A stretch of 64,000 nucleotides of DNA from Bacteroidales bacterium UBA4363 (lineage in GTDB: Bacteria > Bacteroidota > Bacteroidia > Bacteroidales > Paludibacteraceae). The stretch lies in the NCBI GenBank assembly GCA_002393965.1, contig DGSL01000008.1, positions 1 through 64,000 of the forward strand, given 5' to 3'. A model generated the notes under the pieces. It saw only the letters and a list, made by a program, of their open reading frames with translations. It searched no databases and had not been told where the DNA came from. Below, piece by piece: positions 25,877 to 34,297 of this stretch. Position numbers and translations under genes: made by a program. How positions within the stretch are numbered: the first letter of the stretch is position 1; each line of letters starts with the position of its first letter.

Positions 25877-25956
25877 AACCTTTTCGTTAAGCCGAAAGCA
25901 GAAGCCAAAATTATTTGGGTTATGCTGAGGCGAGAAAAGGACTATTGAAAATGAAC
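25877..25956 (-). repeat. Hairpin repeat unit C (right inverted repeat)
   Basis: Inverted copy of unit A, 79 of 80 positions identical. Outside it, near 25982-25990, AACCTTTTCG recurs once more, possibly the edge of a decayed further unit. Confidence 0.9.
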
Positions 25957-26015
25957 GATTATGGAAGAAAATTTCAGATATAACCTTTTCGAAGCAAAAA
26001 AAGTAACGGCAAGAG

Positions 26016-26049
26016 CGTCCATACAATCGAAGAAAGAATTGTAAGGACG
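26016..26049. other. Hairpin upstream of ileS
   Basis: CGTCCATACAAT (26016-26027) and ATTGTAAGGACG (26038-26049) form a 12-bp stem with one mismatch. It is non-coding. It is separated from the following terminator by 12 bases and lies outside the islet. Confidence 0.5.
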
Positions 26050-26061
26050 TCCACAGAATAT

Positions 26062-26092
26062 AAAGAGGTGGGAGACAACCTCTTTTTTATTT
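26062..26092 (+). terminator. Intrinsic terminator upstream of the ileS promoter
   Basis: AAAGAGGT (26062-26069) with ACCTCTTT (26078-26085), loop GGGAGACA, then a long T-rich run. It shields the ileS promoter, eight bases further on, from rightward transcription out of the islet. Confidence 0.75.
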
Positions 26093-26099
26093 TTTTCGT

Positions 26100-26107
26100 T
26101 ACCTTTG
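26100..26107 (+). promoter_or_regulatory. -7 promoter element of ileS (TACCTTTG)
   Basis: TACCTTTG matches TAnnTTTG. It leaves a leader of about 110 nt before the ileS ATG, in which no tRNA-sensing or other known fold was recognised. Confidence 0.6.
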
Positions 26108-26224
26108 CACCCCTAAAAGAGGACCTTTATTTCCGCAAGACTTTCTAACATACTACGGAACTACTGCGACAGCGTCACAGACAGAAAAAAAGAAAGGTTC
26201 ATTGACAGAAGAAAACTCAAGACC

Positions 26225-29200
26225 ATGTCAAAGAAATTCAAGGAATATGCACAACTGAACCTCCCACAAGTAAACAGGGAGGTGCTCGCAGAGTGGGAAC
26301 AGACAGACGTGTTCCGTCGTTCGGTGGACGAAAAAGAGGGCTATCCGTCCTTCATCTTCTATGAGGGACCACCATCGGCCAACGGCATGCCCGGCATCCA
26401 TCACGTTCTGGCACGAACCATCAAGGACATCATCTGCCGCTACAAGACGATGAAGGGATTCCAAGTGAAGCGCAAGGCAGGATGGGACACGCACGGACTG
26501 CCTGTCGAACTCGGAGTGGAAAAGACGCTGGGCATTACCAAGGACGACATCGGCAAAAAGATCAGCGTGGACGAATACAACGCCACCTGCCGCAAGGAGG
26601 TGATGAAGTACACCCGCGAATGGGAGAAACTGACGAAGGAAATGGGCTACTGGGTGGACACCACCGACCCTTACATCACCTACGACAACAAATACATCGA
26701 AACCCTCTGGTGGATGCTGAAGGAGCTCTACAAGAAGGGTCTGCTCTATAAAGGCTACACCATCCAGCCGTATTCTCCCGCTGCCGGCACGGGGCTCTCG
26801 TCACACGAGCTGAACCAACCTGGATGCTACCGCGACGTAAAGGACACGACCGTCACCGCCCAGTTCCGTCTGAAGCCTACGGAAGACAGCCGTCTGCCAG
26901 AAGCCCTGCGCAGATCCTCGAAAGAAGGGAAGGCATGGATGCTGGCATGGACCACGACCCCATGGACCTTGACCTCCAACACGGCTCTCTGTGTCGGTCC
27001 AAAACTGGACTATGCGGTGGTGAAATCCGCCAACCCATACAACGGACAGGAGGGAGTGTTCGTCCTTGCCAAGGAGCTCGTCAATGCCCACTTCGGCGAC
27101 GGCAAGAAACTGCCACAGGGCGAAGTCGTGGCCGAACTGAAGGGCGAGGACCTGATCGGACTGGACTATGAACAACTCATACCATTCTTCGCAGTGGACG
27201 GAGACGCATTCCGCGTCATTGGCGGTGACTACGTTACCACGGAAGACGGTACTGGTATCGTCCATATCTCTCCTACCTTCGGTGCGGATGACGCACGGGT
27301 GGCGAAAGCAGCGGGAATAGTTCCGCTCCAACTCATCGACAAAGCCGGCAACCTGCGTCCTACCGTCGATCTGAAAGGACGCTACTACCCACTGGAAGAT
27401 CTGGACGAGGAATACGTCAAGAAAAGTGTCAATACAGAACTCTATGCTCCGTACGCAGGACGATACGTCAAGAACGCTTATGACGACACGCTCAGCGACA
27501 ACGACGAGAGCCTGGACGTAAGCATCTGCATGATGCTCAAGCAACAGGGACTGGCATGGCGCATTGAGAAACACGTGCACAACTATCCGCACTGCTGGCG
27601 CACCGACAAGCCGATCCTGTACTATCCGCTTGACTCCTGGTTCATCCGTTCCACAGCCTGCAAGGACCGCATGATCGAACTGAACCGCACCATCAACTGG
27701 AAGCCGGAATCCACCGGAACGGGACGCTTCGGAAAATGGTTGGAGAACCTGAACGACTGGAACCTCTCACGTTCCCGCTACTGGGGTACACCGCTGCCAA
27801 TCTGGCGGTCGGAAACGGGCGAGGAAATCTGCATCGGCTCCGTCGAGGAACTTGTCCGCGAGATTGAGAAGTCCGTCAAGGCCGGTTTCATGAAGGAGAA
27901 CCCATACAAGAACTTCAAGGTAGGCGACATGAGCCGTGAGAACTACGCCCCACAGAACATCGACCTCCACCGTCCGTATATCGACAGTGTGATCCTGGTC
28001 TCGCCGACCGGAAAACCGATGAAGCGCGAGGCAGACCTCATCGACGTATGGTTCGACTCCGGAGCCATGCCGTACGCACAGATACACTACCCATTCGAAA
28101 ACCGGGAGTCACTGGACAACGGCACATGCTATCCTGCGGACTTCATCAACGAGGGAGTGGACCAGACCCGTGGCTGGTTCTTCACTCTACATGCCCTTGC
28201 CACGATGCTGTTCGACTCGGTGGCATTCCGCAACGTCATCTCCAACGGTCTGGTCCTGGACAAGAACGGAAGCAAGATGTCGAAGCGTCTGGGGAATGCC
28301 GTCAACCCATTCGAGGTCATCGAGAAAAACGGCAGTGACCCATTGCGCTGGTATATGATCACCAATGCGGCTCCATGGGACAACCTGAAATTCGACATTG
28401 CCGGTGTGGAAGAAGTGCAGCGCAAGTTCTTCGGCACACTGTACAACACCTATTCCTTCTTCGCATTGTATGCGAACGTGGACGGGTTCGACGGCAAAGA
28501 GAAAGCAACAGAGGTGTCGTCACGTCCAGAAATTGACCGATGGATCATCTCGGAGGTCAATACACTGATCCGCAACGTAGAGGCAGCCTTGGAAGATTAC
28601 GAACCGACAAGGGCAGGACGTCTGATTGCGGATTTCGTCAACGACAACCTCTCGAACTGGTACGTACGCCTCAACCGCAAACGATTCTGGGGCGGTGGTC
28701 TGACCGAGGACAAGCGCTCCGCATACGAGACACTGCTGACCTGCCTGGACACCGTGGCACGGCTCATGGCTCCGATCGCACCATTCTTTGCCGACCGTCT
28801 CTTCAAGGACCTGAATGCCGTGACCGGACACGACGTTCACGACTCCGTACATCTGGCAGACTGGCCTGTGGCAGATGCAAGCCTCATCGATACCGAACTG
28901 GAGGAGTGTATGCGCTTAGCCCAGCAGTCGTCCTCCATGATCCTTGCCTTGCGTCGCAAAGCCGACAAGAAAGTGCGCCAGCCTCTTGCCAAAGCCGTCA
29001 TTCCGGCGGCCGACGCCAAGACACTGAAGCAACTGCAATACATCTCCGAACTCATCAAGACGGAGACGAACGTCAAGGAACTGGAAATCGTCCCTGCGGA
29101 CGACGCCTCCGTACAGCTCGTCAAGCGTATCAAGCCGAACTTCAAGACACTGGGCAAGAAATACGGAAAACAGATGAAAGCCATTGCGGCCGCCATCTCC

Positions 29201-29641
29201 TCCCTGACACAAGACCAGATTTCCGAAATCGAGCGTAACGAACGGATGGACCTGACCGTAGAAGGCGGTACAGTAGAAGTACTACTCTCCGATGTCGAGA
29301 TTGCGACGGAGGACATGCCAGGATGGCTCGTCGCCAACGAAGGTAGCCTGACCATCGCCCTGGACATTGAAGTGAGCGAGCCGTTGCGTCGTGAAGGCGT
29401 GGCACGCGAACTCGTGAACCGCATCCAGAACCTGCGAAAGACATCCGGTCTGGAAATCACCGACCGCATCCGCATCCAGATAGAAGAACGGGACGAAATC
29501 AATGATGCCGTAAACGACTTCAGGGACTACATCGTCAGTCAGGTACTGGCATCGTCACTCGAACTGCACCCTTCGCTTGCTGACGCAACCGAACTGGACA
29601 TGGATGATTATGTAGTCAGGGTTGTTGTAAATAAAGAATAA
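26225..29641 (+). CDS. ileS: Isoleucyl-tRNA synthetase
   Basis: A 1138-residue class I synthetase charging tRNA-Ile. The HIGH-equivalent is GIHH (57-60) and the second signature is KMSKR (684-688). Between them lie the CP1 editing domain (WTTTPWTLTSNTALCV and DGTGIVHISPTFGADD) and DVWFDSGAMPYAQ. The C-terminal extension of more than 300 residues, without the zinc-binding Cys cluster of the E. coli enzyme, is typical of the longer, eukaryote-like IleS found in many Bacteroidetes, the group that includes mupirocin-insensitive forms. Its resistance state cannot be judged here. A TraR/DksA-like gene follows after 104 bases. Confidence 0.97.
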   Translation: MSKKFKEYAQLNLPQVNREVLAEWEQTDVFRRSVDEKEGYPSFIFYEGPPSANGMPGIHHVLARTIKDIICRYKTMKGFQVKRKAGWDTHGLPVELGVEKTLGITKDDIGKKISVDEYNATCRKEVMKYTREWEKLTKEMGYWVDTTDPYITYDNKYIETLWWMLKELYKKGLLYKGYTIQPYSPAAGTGLSSHELNQPGCYRDVKDTTVTAQFRLKPTEDSRLPEALRRSSKEGKAWMLAWTTTPWTLTSNTALCVGPKLDYAVVKSANPYNGQEGVFVLAKELVNAHFGDGKKLPQGEVVAELKGEDLIGLDYEQLIPFFAVDGDAFRVIGGDYVTTEDGTGIVHISPTFGADDARVAKAAGIVPLQLIDKAGNLRPTVDLKGRYYPLEDLDEEYVKKSVNTELYAPYAGRYVKNAYDDTLSDNDESLDVSICMMLKQQGLAWRIEKHVHNYPHCWRTDKPILYYPLDSWFIRSTACKDRMIELNRTINWKPESTGTGRFGKWLENLNDWNLSRSRYWGTPLPIWRSETGEEICIGSVEELVREIEKSVKAGFMKENPYKNFKVGDMSRENYAPQNIDLHRPYIDSVILVSPTGKPMKREADLIDVWFDSGAMPYAQIHYPFENRESLDNGTCYPADFINEGVDQTRGWFFTLHALATMLFDSVAFRNVISNGLVLDKNGSKMSKRLGNAVNPFEVIEKNGSDPLRWYMITNAAPWDNLKFDIAGVEEVQRKFFGTLYNTYSFFALYANVDGFDGKEKATEVSSRPEIDRWIISEVNTLIRNVEAALEDYEPTRAGRLIADFVNDNLSNWYVRLNRKRFWGGGLTEDKRSAYETLLTCLDTVARLMAPIAPFFADRLFKDLNAVTGHDVHDSVHLADWPVADASLIDTELEECMRLAQQSSSMILALRRKADKKVRQPLAKAVIPAADAKTLKQLQYISELIKTETNVKELEIVPADDASVQLVKRIKPNFKTLGKKYGKQMKAIAAAISSLTQDQISEIERNERMDLTVEGGTVEVLLSDVEIATEDMPGWLVANEGSLTIALDIEVSEPLRREGVARELVNRIQNLRKTSGLEITDRIRIQIEERDEINDAVNDFRDYIVSQVLASSLELHPSLADATELDMDDYVVRVVVNKE

Positions 29642-29745
29642 AAGTTCTATATTCGCAAAAAGCGGCGGGACGAGCAGAAGAGCAGATACCTACCTGCCCC
29701 GCACCAAAAGAAACATACTGTTTAATCCTTAAACTTCAAACTATT

Positions 29746-30129
29746 ATGCCAAACGCAGAGAATACCCGGTACACGGATGAGGAACTGGAGGAGTTCCGCC
29801 AGCTCATTCTCACGAAGATCGAGAAGGCACAGAACGAGATTGATGCGCTCAAGGCAAACCTGAATAACGCCCACGGCAACGGTGACAGCGACACGGCTCC
29901 GACGTTCAAGGTGCTGGAAGAAGGCGCTGCGACGCTTAATCAGGAGGAGACCATCCGCAACGTACAGCGTCAGATTGACTTTATCAAGAAACTGAAAGAC
30001 GCCCTCAAGCGCATTGACAACAAGACCTACGGCATCTCGCGCATCTCCGGAAAACTGATTCCTGCCGAGAGGCTACGTGCCGTACCGCACGCAACCACTA
30101 CTGTTGAAGACAAGGAAGGCAAGCGATAA
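29746..30129 (+). CDS. TraR/DksA-family protein lacking zinc-finger cysteines
   Basis: A 127-residue protein of the kind that enters the RNA polymerase secondary channel. Two helices form the expected coiled coil (EELEEFRQLILTKIEKAQNE, and about 68-92). The C-terminal signature reads YGISRISGKLIPAERLRAVP. In DksA relatives this region carries zinc-binding Cys (GICxxxGxxI), but here the first is Ser and the protein has no Cys at all. The fold must be held without zinc, as in some known Cys-poor DksA relatives. It lies between ileS and lspA with a 9-base gap to lspA. Confidence 0.85.
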   Translation: MPNAENTRYTDEELEEFRQLILTKIEKAQNEIDALKANLNNAHGNGDSDTAPTFKVLEEGAATLNQEETIRNVQRQIDFIKKLKDALKRIDNKTYGISRISGKLIPAERLRAVPHATTTVEDKEGKR

Positions 30130-30138
30130 TCCCCGACG

Positions 30139-30822
30139 ATGACCGCAAAACGCCAGACAGCCCTCCGCGTCACCGGGCTCATCCTTTTGATTCTACTCCT
30201 TGACCAGGCCTGCAAGGTCTGGGTAAAGACGTCGTTCCGACTGGGCGAGGGAATCTTCTTTACGGACTGGTTCCAGTTACTCTTCGTCGAGAACAACGGC
30301 ATGGCATTCGGTTGGGAGTTCGGCGACAAGATCCTGCTTTCCCTATTCCGCTTGGTATGCTGTTTCCTATTGGGTTGGTATATTCTCCGCATGATACGTC
30401 ACCCGAAGGGCGAGCGGACATCTTATATCTACGTCATCGCCTTGACGCTGGCCGGTGCGGTCGGCAACTTGATTGACGGTACTTTCTACGGCTGTATCTT
30501 CTCCAGTTCGCTTGGACGCATTGCCTCGTTCGTTCCCATCGGTTCGGGATACAGTTCGCTGTTCCACGGCAAGGTAGTGGATATGTTCTACTTCCCCATT
30601 ATCACCAATGAAGCCGGAGAGACACTGTTCTTCGATGCTGTTTTCAACGTAGCCGACATTGCCGTAACGGTCAGTATCTTCCTGGTACTCATCTTCTTCC
30701 GCAAGGACCTCAATCTCTCTCTGGAGTCGGGCAAAGAACGTCGGGAACGACTGGAAAAGGGAGTGTCTAAGACCAGTGACTCCATACAGACGCAAAGAGG
30801 CGAATCGGCTAAAGCATCCTGA
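30139..30822 (+). CDS. lspA: Lipoprotein signal peptidase (signal peptidase II)
   Basis: A 227-residue inner-membrane aspartyl protease with four membrane spans that removes signal peptides from prolipoproteins. Conserved blocks: LLDQACKVW near the first span, FVENNGMAFGW, then the catalytic Asp regions GAVGNLIDGTFYG (first Asp) and FNVADIAVT (second Asp). Between them is a longer periplasmic insert, common in Bacteroidetes LspA. A charged tail of about 35 residues follows the last span. It is directly followed by a lipoprotein gene (DUF4296). Confidence 0.95.
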   Translation: MTAKRQTALRVTGLILLILLLDQACKVWVKTSFRLGEGIFFTDWFQLLFVENNGMAFGWEFGDKILLSLFRLVCCFLLGWYILRMIRHPKGERTSYIYVIALTLAGAVGNLIDGTFYGCIFSSSLGRIASFVPIGSGYSSLFHGKVVDMFYFPIITNEAGETLFFDAVFNVADIAVTVSIFLVLIFFRKDLNLSLESGKERRERLEKGVSKTSDSIQTQRGESAKAS

Positions 30823-30859
30823 AAATCCACCTGTCTGTTCTTACTAAACCATCATTTCC

Positions 30860-31192
30860 ATGAAGCGCCTCTGTCCCATCGGATTCCTACTCTCCCTTCT
30901 GCTGACCCTGAGTCTCACTGCCTGTGAGCCAGAGCGACCGACATACGTACTCAGTGACGAGAAGATGGAAGACGTGCTGACAGACTATTACATGATTGAT
31001 GCCGTCGCCCAGATGAAGAACATTCACCGGGGTGACACGACAAAGTACATCCTCTACAACGAGATCCTTACGAAACACGATGTAACGCTGGCACAGTTCG
31101 ACTCGACCATCTCCTGGTACACCCGCCATCCCGAACTCTTTGAGAAGGTCATGGAAGAGGTCATTCACCGCATCGAAACACAGAAAGACTGA
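30860..31192 (+). CDS. DUF4296 lipoprotein
   Basis: A 110-residue lipoprotein: signal with lipobox LTAC (Cys near residue 22), then a mostly helical domain of the Bacteroidetes DUF4296 family (LSDEKMEDVLTDYYMIDA, NEILTKHDVTLAQFDSTISW and YTRHPELFEKVMEEV). The role of the family is not known. It lies immediately after lspA, a conserved neighbourhood for this family, and its stop is 1 base before the next ATG. Confidence 0.88.
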   Translation: MKRLCPIGFLLSLLLTLSLTACEPERPTYVLSDEKMEDVLTDYYMIDAVAQMKNIHRGDTTKYILYNEILTKHDVTLAQFDSTISWYTRHPELFEKVMEEVIHRIETQKD

Positions 31193-31193
31193 G

Positions 31194-31475
31194 ATGGGAC
31201 GCTATGTGGCTCACCGCATCTTCGCCGATGGGACATCGGAAATGCGGAACGGCTTTGTTGAGATACAGGAGGACGGTACTCTCTCATCCATTCGTCCTCT
31301 GCATCAAGGGGAAGAACCGCAGAACACCATACTCGTCAACGGCATCCTCGTACCACCATACGGCAAAAGACTCACCGCGGGCGAAACCGTGCCCGTCATA
31401 GCCATCGAGAACCTGGAATGGGATAACGGAAGGCCCGTTCTCACCGCCGAGAGCACCTTTCGCGTTTTACCTTGA
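31194..31475 (+). CDS. Small conserved hypothetical protein
   Basis: A 93-residue protein from ATG 31194 (MGRYVAHRIF). It begins one base after the preceding stop, so it is translationally coupled to the DUF4296 gene. The sequence (FADGTSEMRNGFVEIQEDG, then SIRPLHQGEE) looks like the small beta-sandwich at the start of amidohydrolases, but the metal-binding barrel is missing. It is not a complete hydrolase. The function is unknown. Confidence 0.65.
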   Translation: MGRYVAHRIFADGTSEMRNGFVEIQEDGTLSSIRPLHQGEEPQNTILVNGILVPPYGKRLTAGETVPVIAIENLEWDNGRPVLTAESTFRVLP

Positions 31476-31675
31476 CAGACAGCTACAGCCTCCCTCTTTT
31501 CTTACTCGCTTTCATTGGTATAATCCATCCTCATTACAGACATACATGAGTATTTTAAATATGAATAGAGGGTTAATTATAGAAAAACATTATTTACCCA
31601 GCAACTGTGGGAAATCTCTCTGCACTCCCAAAGCCGTTGGTTGGGAGAGTAACGTGTGAAATCTGTAAAAAAACG

Positions 31676-31683
31676 TATCTTTG
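31676..31683 (+). promoter_or_regulatory. -7 promoter element of tsaE (TATCTTTG)
   Basis: TATCTTTG lies 20 bases before the ATG at 31703 and fixes that start. A partly self-complementary stretch (CTCCCA and TGGGAG, about 31625-31649) lies upstream. Confidence 0.6.
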
Positions 31684-31702
31684 CATCGTTTTTCTTCGAG
31701 CC

Positions 31703-32125
31703 ATGAAACTTACCCTACCATCACTTGAACAAATAGAACAGGCTGCCCAAAAATTTCTGGAGCTCATCGGAGACCATCGGGTTCTTGCCTTCTACGGCTC
31801 CATGGGAGCCGGCAAGACAACGTTCATCAAAGCCGTCTGCCACCAGCTTGGCGTAAAGGAAACCGTTGCCTCGCCAACCTTTGCCATCGTCAACGAGTAC
31901 CTGGCAGGAGACGGAGAAGCCGTTTATCATTTCGACTTCTACCGTATCAAGAACGAGGAAGAGGCCATCGACTTCGGTTGCGAGGACTACTTCTACTCCG
32001 GTCGATACTGTTTCATTGAATGGCCGGAACGCATCCTTTCTCTCCTCCCCGAAGAGACACTGGAGATAAACATCCGTGAACTCCCGGACGGCACTCGGGA
32101 GATAGACATCCCAGCACTCCCGTAG
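31703..32125 (+). CDS. tsaE: tRNA threonylcarbamoyladenosine biosynthesis ATPase TsaE
   Basis: A 140-residue P-loop ATPase that works with TsaB and TsaD to make the t6A37 modification in ANN-decoding tRNAs. Walker A is GSMGAGKT (32-39), followed by SPTFAIVNEY and the Walker B-like YHFDFYRI. A late FIEWPERI is also typical. The start at ATG 31703 is supported by the promoter inside the longer reading frame. It is unlinked here to tsaB or tsaD. Confidence 0.93.
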   Translation: MKLTLPSLEQIEQAAQKFLELIGDHRVLAFYGSMGAGKTTFIKAVCHQLGVKETVASPTFAIVNEYLAGDGEAVYHFDFYRIKNEEEAIDFGCEDYFYSGRYCFIEWPERILSLLPEETLEINIRELPDGTREIDIPALP

Positions 32126-32245
32126 TTCATGACATCAAACAGATAAGAAACGCACCTTGTTTGAACAACACCAATAGAAAGAAGAAAAGCAGACAGGATT
32201 TGCCATGACAAAAAAGGTTTAATAAACATTATACATCCTACTCCC

Positions 32246-33316
32246 ATGAACGACCTACTGAGTTATGAGATACTGCACAACAGCCTGAAAGAATGGCTTA
32301 TCGCCCTTGTCATCATCGCATCATCCATCATCATCGGCCAGCTGATCAAACTATTTGCGAACAAAGTGTTGCGTCCAGTATCGGAAAAGGCTCCCACTCA
32401 ACTTTTCCGGATTATCGTCGCATCGCTTCAGGGTCCGATGGTTTTGGGATTCACCCTTGGCGGATTCTGGGGAGCGATGCATCACATTGAACTGCCAGAG
32501 AACTTCTACAAAGGTCTGGGTACTGCCTATCGTATCTTCGTGACCGTGAATGCCACGTGGTTCGTTGCCCAACTTGTTTCCTCTCTTCTGAACACCTATC
32601 TCGGCAGGGTTGCAGCCGACACGGAAAAGAAATTTGACCAGCACGCCCTGATGGTCATACAGAAAGTGGCGATGTTCTTCATCTGGAGCATCGGAATCGT
32701 CACGGCACTGAACAACGCTGGTGTCAACGTAGGAGCATTGTTGGCAGGTCTAGGTATCGGAGGAGTCGCCATCGCATTGGCGGCTCAGGACACCGCCAAG
32801 AATATCCTCGGCGGTATCTTCCTGCTCATTGACCATCCGTTCCGCATCGGTGACCTCGTAAAGATCGGAGAAACGAAAGGAACGGTAGAGGCTATCGGCA
32901 TCCGTTCCACCAAACTGCGCACCTACGACAAGACCCTGGTGACCATCCCAAACTACAAGACCTCCGACACGAACCTTGAGAACCTGTCGCAGAACAAACT
33001 GCGCATTGTCATTGAATTAGGAGTGACATACGACACGACACCGGAGAAGATGGACGAAGCCCTCCAGATTCTCCGTTCGCTTCCGGAAAAGATCAAGGGG
33101 CTGGACAAAGAGACCCGCGTATTCTTTACCGACTACGGTGACTTCTCATTGAACATCACAGCATGGGTCTATGTCAAACGCGGGGCACCGTACTACGACG
33201 TGAAGTCGAGCGTCAACCTCACCATCCTACATGAATTCAACGCTGCGGGTCTGAACTTCGCCTTCCCGACACAGACGCTCTACGTCAACAAGGAAGAGAA
33301 AGAAGCCAAGGAATAA
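32246..33316 (+). CDS. Small-conductance mechanosensitive channel (MscS family)
   Basis: A 356-residue membrane protein that opens under membrane tension to release solutes. Four hydrophobic segments (about 14-34, 50-72, 88-108 and 130-150) precede the pore helix, with the Gly/Ala-rich pattern GALLAGLGIGGVAIALAAQD (about 158-177), diagnostic of MscS. The beta domain (FRIGDLVKIG, GTVEAIGIRSTKLRTYD, VTIPNYK) and the cytoplasmic cage region follow. It is a two-span-longer variant of the basic E. coli form. It ends at a strong bidirectional terminator. Confidence 0.92.
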   Translation: MNDLLSYEILHNSLKEWLIALVIIASSIIIGQLIKLFANKVLRPVSEKAPTQLFRIIVASLQGPMVLGFTLGGFWGAMHHIELPENFYKGLGTAYRIFVTVNATWFVAQLVSSLLNTYLGRVAADTEKKFDQHALMVIQKVAMFFIWSIGIVTALNNAGVNVGALLAGLGIGGVAIALAAQDTAKNILGGIFLLIDHPFRIGDLVKIGETKGTVEAIGIRSTKLRTYDKTLVTIPNYKTSDTNLENLSQNKLRIVIELGVTYDTTPEKMDEALQILRSLPEKIKGLDKETRVFFTDYGDFSLNITAWVYVKRGAPYYDVKSSVNLTILHEFNAAGLNFAFPTQTLYVNKEEKEAKE

Positions 33317-33341
33317 AACGATCTTCCTCCATATACTCAAA

Positions 33342-33382
33342 CGGAAGCGGCTGGAAAAGTTTAACTTTTCCAGCCGCTTCCG
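33342..33382. terminator. Bidirectional terminator between mscS and the NlpC/P60 gene
   Basis: A perfect 19-bp inverted repeat (33342-33360 with 33364-33382) starting CGGAAGCGGCTGG, with only a 3-nt loop. It lies between two convergent stops. Confidence 0.8.
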
Positions 33383-33397
33383 ACTATATCATATAGA

Positions 33398-34186
33398 CTA
33401 TACGACCCGTTTGATAACCCGAAGACGATGGGAATGTCGTCCCGTCTCCTCGTTAACAATTCCCTGAGCGTCGATGCGTTCGAGCTTGACACGTCCAGAT
33501 GCGTGGATAATCTCACTGTTATTGACCAGTATTCCAACATGCACAATGCTTCCCTCCTGATTCTCAAAGAAAGCGAGGTCGCCAGCCCTTGCTTCCTGCA
33601 GGAAACTGACGACCGTACCCTGCTCCACCTGCTTGGCGGCGTCGCGCGGCATACGTCGTCCACAAATACGCAAGACGGTCTGAACGAACCCGGAGCAATC
33701 GATGCCCAAGGCATTGCGTCCGCCCCATAGATAAGGGGTATTGAGGTACATGAAGGCAATGGAAACCAACTCCTCGCCTGAGAAGATTTTTTCATTCGGC
33801 ATGTTGACACTCTCCCTTGCCAGCCGGAATTCCGTTTCACAGATAGAGAAGCGCTCGGAGTTGACATTGTAGAAAGGAAGAACACATCCTCCAGGTAGCA
33901 GGATGTTCTCGCCTCTGGAATCGACATAGCCGTTAGCCAACGGACGATTAACGATGGCAGGATCCGACTCGCTCAACTCATCGGCTATCTCCTCGGAGAT
34001 GGGCGTTACCATCTTACGGTCCACCCACCCCTCATATCCGTCGGACATATTATGAATAAAGAGCCATCGGTCGGAAGTCTCCAAAATAGAGAAATGCTCG
34101 CCGAACAGCAACTGGCTGCACATCTCACTTTGCTCTGCCGGTTCGGTGCGCATGGGCAAGACGCTATTGAGATTGATTCCAAACAT
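33398..34186 (-). CDS. NlpC/P60 cell-wall peptidase with SH3 domains
   Basis: A 262-residue protein from ATG 34186 (MFGINLNSVL); a TTG seven codons earlier is less likely. N-terminal SH3b-like domains (about 1-130; VPMRTEP-type start, WLFIHNMSDGYEGWV) bind peptidoglycan in relatives. The C-terminal papain-like domain has catalytic Cys164 in GIDCSGFVQ, His216 in VHVGIL and His228 in IIHASG. This matches the gamma-D-glutamyl-diamino acid endopeptidases used for muropeptide recycling. No clear signal peptide is present, so it may act in the cytoplasm. It has its own promoter. Confidence 0.88.
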   Translation of the reverse strand: MFGINLNSVLPMRTEPAEQSEMCSQLLFGEHFSILETSDRWLFIHNMSDGYEGWVDRKMVTPISEEIADELSESDPAIVNRPLANGYVDSRGENILLPGGCVLPFYNVNSERFSICETEFRLARESVNMPNEKIFSGEELVSIAFMYLNTPYLWGGRNALGIDCSGFVQTVLRICGRRMPRDAAKQVEQGTVVSFLQEARAGDLAFFENQEGSIVHVGILVNNSEIIHASGRVKLERIDAQGIVNEETGRHSHRLRVIKRVV

Positions 34187-34239
34187 ATATGTCTGATTAA
34201 ATTTCAACGAAGGAGGCTGTTTCCTCGCTATTTCTTTCC

Positions 34240-34247
34240 CAAAGATA
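34240..34247 (-). promoter_or_regulatory. -7 promoter element of the NlpC/P60 gene (TATCTTTG)
   Basis: The minus strand reads TATCTTTG, 53 bases before the chosen start. It is divergent from the promoter at 34271. Confidence 0.6.
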
Positions 34248-34270
34248 AGGAATCAATCCGAAAAAAACAC

Positions 34271-34278
34271 TACTTTTG
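34271..34278 (+). promoter_or_regulatory. -7 promoter element of the HDIG gene (TACTTTTG)
   Basis: TACTTTTG fits TAnnTTTG and lies 19 bases before ATG 34298. Confidence 0.55.
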
Positions 34279-34297
34279 ATTTTCTAATCGTCGGTTC

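Larger units (their letters stand above)
22634..25956. mobile_element. AT-rich restriction-modification islet bounded by 80-bp inverted repeats
   Basis: The interval is delimited by repeat A (22634-22713) and its inverted copy C (25877-25956), identical at 79 of 80 positions. It carries one restriction-modification gene with a long structured leader. The coding part is visibly more AT-rich than the housekeeping genes on either side. No transposase or integrase gene is inside, and no target-site duplication was seen. The right flank leads through a hairpin and a terminator to ileS. Interpretation as a mobile or invertible cassette is inference. Confidence 0.55.

Noticed and set aside
25687..25908. 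A 73-codon minus-strand frame across the leader promoter and inverted repeat C.
   Set aside because: It is composed of repeat and leader sequence, with no protein-like conservation visible.
31590..31700. Partly self-complementary sequence upstream of tsaE as a tRNA or riboswitch.
   Set aside because: It has only one short stem (CTCCCA/TGGGAG), no cloverleaf, and no known riboswitch consensus.
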